DNA of 64,000 bases, from NCBI RefSeq assembly GCF_001949145.1, contig NW_019091391.1:794249-858248 (forward strand). Direction: 5' to 3'. The stretch is from Acanthaster planci. Taxonomy: Eukaryota; Echinodermata; Asteroidea; Valvatida; Acanthasteridae. Within the stretch, counting starts at the first letter, position 1, and each line of letters begins with the position of its first letter. Of the stretch, positions 21,882-33,800 are shown in pieces. Both the position numbers and the translations under genes were made by a program. The notes beneath the pieces are model-generated. The model was not told the origin of the DNA and did not search any database. It saw only the letters and a list, made by a program, of their open reading frames with translations.

Positions 21882-24800
21882 GATCTCGGCTGGAGGTAGG
21901 CCAACTAGGGACTGGGTGCACAGCTTCAGATCCTGGGGAGAGACGAACAACGATCCCTGAAATTTTCCATTTTCGGGGCCCCAGCCAGAGCGATTTTGTT
22001 CTAACGCACAGCAAACTAGGAAAACAAGCATACATCTAGGGCCAAGTTCTGTCTGGGGTGCATCGATTCTTAGCAAGATCTTAGCAAGATTCTCAGCAAG
22101 ATTCTTAGCAAGATTCTTAGCAAGATCCCCAGAAACACGATACAGAGTTTGGGACCCGAGTCGCAGTTCACCAAGAGTCCAGTAATCTTTTTTCCTCTTT
22201 GTCCGGTCTTACCTTGCAGAGGGTCTCCGGGGAGAGAAACTCCTCAAGAATCAGTTCTAGAAGATAGGAGCCGTACACCTCGATGTAGTTCTTGCACTGC
22301 AGGAGAAAGGAAACAAGCTCTTAAGATGTCACTCGATGCAGGACCGAGTAATTATTCAACGAGAGGCAACTCTGTCAAGCAGGGCGAAAGAGCAAAAGAG
22401 CAGTCTGTTTTAGACTGGACGCCCTGTCCAATGGAACAACTCTATCACCAAACACGTTTATTGAGAGATGTCGTAGTAAGCACGGATATTTTATTCCAGA
22501 GAGCAACTCTGGCGAATGCAATCATGTTATACAGAGACAAAATCTTCCAAAGGCCAAAGAGAAGGCCAAGTGTTACTGGAAAGTTGTTTTACTCTGGGCA
22601 GAAGCCTCCTGTGGGAAAAGACTCTTCACTTTGGAGCCAAGGTCAATCAACAAACTTGAAAAGACAAGGCACATTACTCAAAGTAAACACTGGCTTTGGC
22701 TTCGCTGGAACAGAATAGTTCAAAGATCGAGATCGAATGTTGGGGGATGGTGCTTACCTCCTGTCTGTCAGCTTCAGGGAGGAGGTCGCAGATCTTGGCG
22801 ATAAACTCCATCACCTTGTCCACGTTTTGCTCCAGGAAATCTTCCAGTGCTGTCACCAAGTCCTTGCACCCTGCGCAATCCAGTGATCCCTTGGAGAAAG
22901 TCAGTCCCGCTGACAAATGGAAATGGTAAGATATTTCAGTCTGAGTTGATGTTGGCAAAGCACAACTACGGCACACATAACCTATGAGTAGGCAATATTT
23001 CTAGCCTACTTTCAAAGTTGACTGTTCTCAACATCCCTGTTGATTTGAGAAAGCAAATATAAAAATTAGAAATGAAATAATTCCGAACCACAGCTTCTCA
23101 ATTATCATACTCGTACCCACTCCAAAATTCCTCAACATGAGATGGCAAGTCAGTGTCCCGTTGACGAGTTAGGACTCTTCAAACAAGCAGGAAATTGAGA
23201 CAAGGAGGGAAATGTCCAGCTCACCGGGCAATTTCGAGCTGGAGCTGCACAACCTGAGGTCCTTGCAGATGTCGGGGGGACTGAGCTCCTTGTCCACAAT
23301 CAGCTTGAGGAGGACTGGGCCGTAGAGATCCAAGAAGCCCTTGCACTGCTCCGCCAGGGATTCGGGGAGGAGGGGGCAGACCTTCTCAATCAACTGGGTC
23401 ACTTCCTCCTGCGGACAGTCACACAGCTTTTTATGAGGGATACCATCTGCGCACAGAGTGACGAGGCTCCCACACGGATTAACAAAGAGCAACTTACCTG
23501 CGAGACCTATTCACACAAGTGAGGACAAGTCATGTTGGCAGCACATACTAGTCGCATATGGGAATGACCACAATGCAAATGTCAAATTTGCAACTGAATG
23601 TGCACAATTCCACTGCACAGAGTAATGCACCGCATACGCAGATAGCCAAACATCGGTACAGTCTTGGTATGTAGAACTAGTCGCAAGTAAATCTATTAGC
23701 TGGCCCAAGCAGAGCAGCATTACAATTCGGCTTGTTGGAACAACCCCCCCATAAAAAAAATCCTTACTTACCAAGGTTTTGTTATTTTCCAGTTGGGTCT
23801 CAATGATGCCAAAGAGGACATCACACAAAAGACACAGGGTGTCATCGTTGACCTTGCCAAAAGGTGCAGCTGTGGAGGGACGAGTTAGAGAAACACTTTA
23901 AGCGCAGAACGTCAACTTGGACACGTGAAAATCTGTCGAGAATTTTCTACGCTGAAGGGTTATTACAAGTGAGGTTAACACTCGCACAGACACTCAGCAA
24001 GTTTTGCTTTCATCTGATGCCAACTCAGATGGCACGACCACTCACCGAGTTTGCTGGGGTCGCAGACCTTGAGGAAGTCGCAGATGGTGTCCGGGTCCAT
24101 CCCCGCCAGGAGATACTGAATGATGGGCTTGGTATAGTCGTCCACAAACTCCTGGCAGTCCTTGGCGAGGGAGGACAGCGGGATCTTGCTGCACACCGTG
24201 TCCAGGAGCTTCTGGATCTCTGCCTGTTGAGAAGCGGAAAGGCAGAGCGGGTGAAGCAACATATAACTGGCTACATCCGAAACTGGTACTCCTCAAACTG
24301 CGCAATGATCTAGCTCCACCCCCGACGCTCTCTGCCCACCCCCGACGCTCTCTGCCGAATCACAATGCTATTTTTGGAGCAGCATTTTCTTTGACAAGAA
24401 GTCACAAGTGCTTGCAGCAGCAAACCCTCTTGGAAACAACTGCAGCTGTTTTAAAAGAGCTGGTAACCACAGGGACTAGCTAAGCACTGGATATGTCAGC
24501 TCAGCAGAAACAGGTTACCAGCTAAGTTGTGCAAAATTCACTGTTTGCAACTGGTTCCCACTTAATGTTTTCCTCAGCACAGGACTTTGCTAAGTAGAAT
24601 CAGTCATTCAGCACGGTGTCAGTTTGAAAAGGCACTGTTCTCAGGTCAGGCATTTTTCAGTTCAGATAAGGCGATCCATCGATGGAGAATATTCTTAAGC
24701 GCTTCCAGCTTGTTACAGTCAACCGACAATTAATTAATAACTGATGCATTCTTAATGCTGAATTTAATTCAAGTGGAGTTTTTTCCTGTCTCTGAGTAGC

Positions 24801-27800
24801 ATTCTGCATGTGCACCAGCCAGCCTCACCATGAGATGAAATGCAAGTCCCCCATAGTTATAAACTTCCTGTAAATGAAACTCAAGAATTTTGTAGGCACG
24901 AGACAATGACCAAGCAGGGTGGGCCTACCTCTGTTGCATTCTGGGAGAGTCCTGTGCGCAACTCCTTGACAATAAGCTCACAGATCATGCACTCAGCGGA
25001 CGAATCAATTGCCGCATTAATCATCTTCTCCATTGCTTCCTCTTGAGGGGGACATTTGTAAATGAGAACAATAATATCATTTAAATTTTACTTTTAATAA
25101 ATATTTGATATTGATTATTATACACTACTCAAAAAAAGTTAGGGACCACTTTTTATTTTGTGTGTACTTTCTTTTGTCCGATTTCGGGCAGCCCGGCTTG
25201 GCATATAAACCCAAGGTACCAAAAACTGGGTCCCCTGGCACATATGGTTAATGCGGCCCCGTCCTTAGATTTGATGCCTTTTCGAGGAGATTTATCTCAG
25301 AGAAATACCGGTTAAATTGAACTTGTTCACGGTTTGACTCTGGCAGTTTTCTAGGGCCAGCCTTGCTTGTCTTACCTGAGCTGCACAGCCCTAGAAATCC
25401 ACAAAGCTCCTCCGGGGTCATGCTCGTCACCAGCTTGAGAATCTCCGGCAGGTACTTGTCCACCATGTTCAGGCAAACCGTCTTGGCCTCAGCGGGCAGC
25501 TTGGGACACACCTTCAACCTCAGAAAGTCCTCAATCTCCTTCTGCAACCGGGGGGAACAAAAGAGAGATAAACAGCGCTACCGCAAACCTAGTCTTTAAG
25601 GCAAACTCTCAAATCAGTATTTACCATTAAATCATTGAACTGAGAACACTCTTCATTAATATTCAAATGGCATGCATAACTACGACAGCTACTGCACGCG
25701 ACAGGAACTGTACAAGTCTCGTGGCAGCATATCCTCCATTGTGAAAATGTCCTCATATTTACCTGAGTGGATGCCTCTCTGAGGATGATCTCGACGTGTT
25801 CGACGACCATCTCGCACGGACCACATGCTACCCCTCCAACTTTCTTGGGCACTTTCGCTTCGACCACTGGAGAAAAGAAGACCGCGAAAGCCGTCCGTTC
25901 TTAAGTATAGGCAGAGTCGAAATCCTGTTCCCCATAAAGACATCCCAGAATCCTGCGCAGGACGACTCTGAGCTACTTTGCTCGGTTCACAAGGCAGCAT
26001 ATTCACCTCTGACATTGACCCCCATTTTGCCACAGGATGGCCAAATAAGATCTGGATATCTGTACACACCAGTACAGCTGATGGATCAAACCATTCGGCA
26101 CGCCTCAAAACACCTAACACCGACGTCTGAAAACCTGTTTCTTTTACACGCACATACAAAGTCCAAGAAATCTGTTGACGCGGAGCAAGTGCTGGATTTT
26201 AACTTGGCCGCTGCGCATGACCTGTTGTGGAAGCACCCTCGCTCTGTGGGTGCACCCCAGGATGTTGAAAATATGAGGTTACCTGAATTACTGTACAAGT
26301 CCTTTTCAAACTTCTAACGCTAATCAGGATTTGTGGCATTCGGACTCGTATTAGAAGTTGACCACCGTAATTAGCCCTTTTTAAAAGTCAAAATTTTGAG
26401 CCAAAAATAACACTGTTGGCAAGTGGTTCAGAGCATCGAACCTCAGGAAAGGATCGTTTGCTATTTTTACATCCCAATCAGAGTCCGGGGACTTACCAGG
26501 GCTAGTACAGAGTTTCAGCTCGTCGCAGACTTGGGTGGGCGTGACAAACTGCAGCAGAAGTTGGATGATCTGCGGGGCATACTCATTGATAAAGTCCTGA
26601 CACTCGTTACGGATCGTGGCGGGCAACAGAGAGCAGACGTCCTCTAAGACCTTCTCAATCTCTGCCTGTCAGTTCAAGGAGACAAAACTCATACATTATT
26701 CATATATTATTCATAAATATAATAAGCAGTTAATAGCATTGGTGCTGGCAATTTGGTTAAACACCATCGGTTAAAAACACAGTATTTTTCTTTTTCGACA
26801 AAGAAATTGAGAGAAAAAACCCAGATAATTGTCATGGCACTTTTCCCACTTACTGCATCTCCTGACTAATAAAGATGTCTTTATCAGTGTGAATACTCTT
26901 TGTAAGTTTTGACAGCTATGTAGTAAAATTATTTTTCAAAACTGCACTTTAAACAGAGGACAGTAAGTCAAGTTCCATTTTGGATATCAGAGGCCCCAAA
27001 AACTACAACAGGTGCGCACAACCACCCTTACATATGTATACATGGTGTACTTGTGGGGTGTTTCCTTTGTTCTCGTGTACCAAACTCCCACACAACACGG
27101 AAAAAAATTTCAAATCACTGCCATTTCAACCAAATTCGGTTTCCTGGGTTGAAATTTCGACCGTATATCCCTTATATAAAACCCTTCAGTGTACAACAGA
27201 TGAATGGCACTTGAAAATTCCTCCGTTTTGGAGTAAATTTGAAATATCTTTTTTGTGGGGTACCACTTTAGTACCCCACAAGGATCACAGCTGGCCTTGT
27301 GGGGTACCTTCCATTGTTCCGGTACCCCACAAGGCACCATGTACAAGCACACACCTTCCCGAATCAGAAGTCTGAAGCCCATTCCTTGTTGATAGTTTCA
27401 TGCATCTAAATTATCATTCAATTTGGTGGGATTCACTCTTCCTTACCTGGGTAGCCTTGCTATCCAGCAGCCTGTCAACTTCCTTCATGACCAGTTCACA
27501 CAGCAGACATTCTGTAGTTTCGCCTTCCCTGCCTAGATCTGAAATCAATTCAAAATGCATCAGATTGTCAAAACCTGACACCGAAAATTTAGAATATCTT
27601 CAACAGTTGCCTCCGGACGCTTCACCATGAAATAGTGGACGTTATTTTCCTCTGAGTACACAGTAAAGAGAGTATTTTACAAGGAAGGTGCTGTGAAAGT
27701 GTGAGAATGACTGTCCATGCAAATCCACACCAACGACATCTTCATGGCATGAAATTTCAATAAATACAGAGACGGCAAACAAAGCTATAATTTGTGGTGA

Positions 27801-30800
27801 CTAGTGACACTCACCGTGGCAAATGAGTAAAGGTTAAAATCTTACAGGATGCACTGTACTTGCATAAAAGGCAGTGCCGCGTACCTGGCGAGCTAGAGCA
27901 GAGACCAAGGGTTTGGCAGATCTTGTCTGGAGGGATAGACTTCAGCAGAGCCAGAATGGCCTGGGTGTATTTGGCGATGAACGCGTCGCAGTCAGCCTTC
28001 AGTGAGGAGGGCAAGATGTCGCAGATGTTGTCCAGAAACTTCTCAATGTCTTTCTGTAACACAAGAAGTAAAGTAGATGATATCACAAGGAATTTACTGC
28101 AACTTCTGTCAAAGTGGAAGAAAAAAAGAGATTTACCACGGAAGAAAGACTTTAGAAACAATTATTTAACAATGGCACTGTGGCCTACATGGCCGCCCCT
28201 TCAGGGACACAGGTACACACCCCCATAAACAGCACAGGCCCGGTACTCTTCTTCCTTAAAGATTTTCCTTAACTTTGAAGTCCTTATCATCAGTGTTGAA
28301 TGTTTCTTTTTATTTATATACAAGGCCGTGCACAAGACCACACACAAGAGCAGACACAAGACCACACACAAGACCACACACAAGACAGGACACAAGGCCG
28401 TGCACGAGACCACACACAAGACCAGACACAAGACCAGACACAACACCAGTCAGAAGTAACAGGGTGAACAATGACAAAAGAATGTTTTCGTTGGAGTTCA
28501 TTTGAATAGCTTGTGGCTTGAATTCAGACTGGAGGTCTCGTGCTGGTCTTATGTGGTCTCATGAAGGTCTCACATGGTCTCAACAACAGCACTGGGAGGA
28601 AGTTAACGAAGACAGAAGAATACTTAGGAGACATGTTAGACTCCATACTTGACCCAGTTGGGCTTTATTGTGATGGTGTTTCAGCTCTTTTGTGTTTGAA
28701 ATCCCTGACAGAAATACTCACCTCTGTTGCATTTCTCTTGACCAGGGCTTCTAGTTGGCTCATTACAAGTTTGCAAACCTCACACTCAATCTCGTTACCC
28801 ACTTGGGAATTGTGTTGAACTGGGTTGGCAGCTGATTGCAAGAAAACAAGGAAAAACAAGGAAATAAGTTAAAACTCAATTCCAACAAAAATGTTCTTCT
28901 TAATCAATATAAAAAGTATAATACAACTGGCGCATAAACTCAATACCACTTCCACCAACAGCATTTATTTCATATTCAAAGCTGGGTGAATGCTGTCTAT
29001 CAAATCTGCATCCTGGGTTCTCATCTACCCAGATACGGAGACAAGGCGGCGCCGCGTACCTGGGGAGCTAGAGCAGAGACCAAGGATTTGGCAGATCTTG
29101 TCTGGAGGGATAGACTTCAGCAGAGCCAGAATGGCCTGAGTGTATTTGGCGATGAACGCGTCGCAGTCAGCCTTCAGTGAGGAGGGCAAGATGTCGCAGA
29201 TGTTCTCCAGAAACTTCTCAACGTCTTTCTACAATGCAAGAAATTAAAATTTCTTGTGATGATATCACAAGGAATTTGCTGCAACTTGTTTCAAAGCAGA
29301 AGACAACAGGAGATTTACAAACAGAGGAAGCCCTTATGAAACAATCATACTACTCGGTTGCCTGGCATACATGGCCGTCCATTTACTCGCACATGTACAA
29401 AGACTTATGAACAATACGAAACACGCCAGGTCCTCCTATCCCATGTGAAAGATTTTCCTTAACTTTGAAGTCGTTACAAGTGCGCGCTAATTATGTTTCG
29501 TTTTATTTAAAGTATATTTTTAACATTTGTACAAAGTGTTCATATATCGGAGAGCCAAGGAACATGTTCATTGTATCAGATTGTTCAGATTTGCTCTCGT
29601 GGAACTGAAGAGTATTTGTGACTTTCTACGCCTTTGTTGTCAAAAACTTCACCATGTTCTTCTGGACACAAGAGAAAGGAGACGGCACATTCAGCTCAAT
29701 CACAACTATTACAGAATGGAGGAAGTTAACAAAGACATATAAGAATGCCTTCTAAAGCAAACAGGTTCAACTTTATACTTGACAAAGTTGTTATGCTCCA
29801 CTGTGATGGAGTTTCAGATCTTTTGTTTTTGAAATCTCTTCAGCTCACCTCAGTTGCATTTCTCTTGACCAGGGCTTCCAGTTCCTCCATTATAAGGTCG
29901 CAAATCTGACACTCAATTTCATTACCCACTTGGGCCTCCTCTCGGACTGGGTTGGCAGATAATTGCAAGAAAACAAGAAAAAACAAGGAAATGACTGCCT
30001 TGGAAACAACCCTACATGTGGACGAACCCCACATTTTCAAAAAAATTAGTCAGAGCAACCGAACCGGGGAATGTTGTCTCCTGGAGAGACCCACCTGCAT
30101 CTTTGCAAACCCCCAGTTCATCACAGACACCAACGGGGCCCATGGCGAGGATAATTGAGATCAGTTCAGGGATGTACTTGGCGACGAACGCGTCACAGTC
30201 GGCCTTCAGCGACGAGGGAAGAATGGAGCACACTTCGTCCAGGGCATGGATGATGTCATCCTGTCCAAATCGGGAATGAGAAGCTTTATTAAAGTAGCAG
30301 GCATCCTGTGGGTGTGGCCAAGATTTCTTCCGGGGGAAAGGACGACTCATTTGCAGGAAAATGATAAACCATTCATGGTGGAGGGGGTTATTTTGAGATA
30401 TTTTTGAGCAAACTGGTGGCCTCCATCCATTGTTTTTTCATTTCTCTCATTTTTGCATTTTTTTCCCCTTTTTATTCTTCAATTTTTTTCCTGGGGGAGG
30501 GAACATCTTCCCTTGCCCCTACCCCCCCTTGACTCCAACTATGCCCCTCCTTCTTTTGTGTTCTATCTAATTTTTCCTTCAAGGTCTTTTTCAATTTCAC
30601 ACGCAACCACGTTCATTTCTGGATTCTCCCTGAACCCTAACCCCCTAAGGACCATTCAAATCCTGTATAATCTTGTTGGGTTNNNNNNNNNNNNNNNNNN
30701 NNNNNNNNNNNNNNNNNNNNNNNNNNNNNNNNNNNNNNNNNNNNNNNNNNNNNNNNNNNNNNNNNNNNNNNNNNNNNNNNNNNNNNNNNNNNNNNNNNNN

Positions 30801-33800
30801 NNNNNNNNNNNNNNNNNNNNNNNNNNNNNNNNNNNNNNNNNNNNNNNNNNNNNNNNNNNNNNNNNNNNNNNNNNNNNNNNNNNNNNNNNNNNNNNNNNNN
30901 NNNNNNNNNNNNNNNNNNNNNNNNNNNNNNNNNNNNNNNNNNNNNNNNNNNNNNNNNNNNNNNNNNNNNNNNNNNNNNNNNNNNNNNNNNNNNNNNNNNN
31001 NNNNNNNNNNNNNNNNNNNNNNNNNNNNNNNNNNNNNNNNNNNNNNNNNNNNNNNNNNNNNNNNNNNNNNNNNNNNNNNNNNNNNNNNNNNNNNNNNNNN
31101 NNNNNNNNNNNNNNNNNNNNNNNNNNNNNNNNNNNNNNNNNNNNNNNNNNNNNNNNNNNNNNNNNNNNNNNNNNNNNNNNNNNNNNNNNNNNNNNNNNNN
31201 NNNNNNNNNNNNNNNNNNNNNNNNNNNNNNNNNNNNNNNNNNNNNNNNNNNNNNNNNNNNNNNNNNNNNNNNNNNNNNNNNNNNNNNNNNNNNNNNNNNN
31301 NNNNNNNNNNNNNNNNNNNNNNNNNNNNNNNNNNNNNNNNNNNNNNGTTGGGTTCAGCATGGTTAGGATAAACCCTAACCCCCTAGGGACCATTGAACTC
31401 CTGCATAACCTTGTTGGGTTCAGCATGGTTAGGGTCAAACACAGCATCATGAGGCCTGCTGTCTGTACCTTGGTTGCGTTCTTTTTGAGTATGCCGTCCA
31501 GCTCCTTCACGATTAATTCGCACAGGACGCACTCCGTGCTGCTCTGAACGTGGCTCAGTGCAGGCACGGCGACGGGCTTGTCGACTGTGTGCCAACAAAC
31601 ACAAGAAAAAAAAGATCAAGACCGTAAGGAGAAACTTGTGGCACTAAGACAGTTTCAAATCAAAGCGTTCAGATGAAAGTGGAAATCTGAAAGAATGTTG
31701 GGTGAAAGACGCTTTTAAACAACAGTGACGTAAATTTCCTGAGCAAGTTTTTTTCTGAGAGCCTGCGGAAGAACTGGTTTGACTTGGGATGGAATTGGAC
31801 CCACAACCTCCATTTTTTTTCAAGTGCAGACTAAGAAGAAGAAAACTTCAAATCAGTTCGAATGGCTGTGTGTATACAGAAATACGATAGCGGCACAACC
31901 ACTGACCCACCTGATCTACAAACTCTGATGGCTTTGCACATTTGTTCCAACGGTTTGCCAGACAGCAAGTACTCGGTGACCTTGCTGCGATAGTTTGCGA
32001 CAAACGCTTGGCAGCCTATCAAGTCACCCCCTATCAAGTAGCACACCGCGTTGAGTGCATCATCCACCTGTTGCTGAATGGCGTGCGGACAGAAAACAAG
32101 ATTTCACCTTTCCCACTCTATCAAGAGTTCAGACGCAAAGGGGACAGACAAGACGCGAACAAATGACCAAAAAAGATCTGGGAAGTTGGAAGAAATCTCA
32201 TCGGGGTCATTTTCCAGGCAGGAACCCACTCATGGTCCAGTTTTCTTGCACACAGTTACTGATGAAAGTGTGCTCCGTAATCATTTGGTCAGTCTTTGGA
32301 TTGAGCGAGCAAGTTGCTCGGAGACCTTGCTCTTCTCCTCTCCAGGTTAACCTGCCTGAACCCCTTCGTGTACACCATCAGTGAGACGGGTGCACTACAA
32401 GAAAAGCAAATAGCGCCCTCAAGAGTCCAGCTGCAAATCTGGACAAATATCACACAGCCAATAAGCAACCTCAAACACAACTTCCCCATCATGTAATTAA
32501 CCTCGCTTGTCACGTCCTCATACAGAAATGTAATTTTAACATAGAGTCAATTTTTTTCGAGATTTTCACGGCATTTTAAAAAGCATTGTTAGTTTCAACC
32601 CCAAGATAACCGTAAGGCTTGGTTTTTAAAGAATAAAGGCGCCTTTCCATGTAACGTGGTTTGGTCCATTCCATATCGGCTGTACCCCCTACAATTTCAA
32701 TGAACACTCTTAGCAACTCCCACACACAGACTTGAGGAATGGCGCCTCATTTCTCTTGCCGCTTTCCATTTGCTAATGTCAAGGTTTGCCTCAAAACTAA
32801 TCAACGGTTAGTAACTGCAGAAGCTTGGTATGCAATATTACAAGTGACAACGTATGCACTCGGACAGAGCAAACTCTAGGGCTCAGCCATATTGAAGGCT
32901 TTACGTTACCTTGGTAACGTGCGGTTTGATCACTTGAACGAGATATTTCTCGACACGGTAACACGTGACGCAGTCAAAAATGTCATTCACGTGGTCCGGC
33001 TCCATGACTTCATCTATTGGAGGAAACATAAACGACAAGCTGCAGACAATCGGCACTGCCAAGACTGACTGTAATTACTCTGGACCCAAAGAACTTTCAT
33101 TTCTCAGCGAAAACTAGGAGGTCAGCTTTTTTTCCAATGTCCTTGTCTTGTGCCCGTGCTCTTGGATGCATAACATAGCATGCAAACACTCAGTTTGAAA
33201 CACTCCTCTGACTATACCAGCCAAAGAAACTTCCGTTACATACGAAGCATGAACATCCCTTTGTTTTCGTGCAATAGTAAGAAAATACTCATTTTTCTTG
33301 AACTGAGAAAATGATTTTCAGCTGGATTTTGTAAAAGGTTTTCTTGACTGTTCCTCCTCCTTTTGCGATGGATGACCCTAACCCCAAAACGGCTCCAAAC
33401 TTCTTTTTCAGAGAAAGGGAAACATCCAGTAGACACGTGCAGGTCCACAGAACGTCTTCCCTTCCTGCATCGTGTGGACATCTTTTGTTCACATGTTCAC
33501 ACCAGGTATGTAAGGTTACCACCCCCCTCGGGACGGCTTTACACACACCCATCCCAGCTGAGCATTTTCAGCAGTAAATATCCATCAAGAAGCATGCAGC
33601 CTTCTGACAAAAACCCTCATCAAAGGAAACTCCAACATCCCAAGCTTGACGGGGCCAGAAAACTTTTCTTGTCAACTTGGGCCAAGGGTGGAAGGATCTT
33701 GGTAACATTACGGGGAGACAAGAAATAAACAGTGAAAAGAAACCGATACCGCTAACACCACTAGGTTTAACCCCTTCATGGTGGTGGGATTATTTTGACC

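Noticed and set aside
31346-31440. Telomere-like aaccctaacccc motifs
   Set aside because: They occur as single parts of a 66-bp minisatellite unit, not as a telomeric array.
30453-31567. Long open frames of several hundred codons
   Set aside because: They run through the N gap, where absence of stops means nothing. The same applies to frames crossing 56403-56966.
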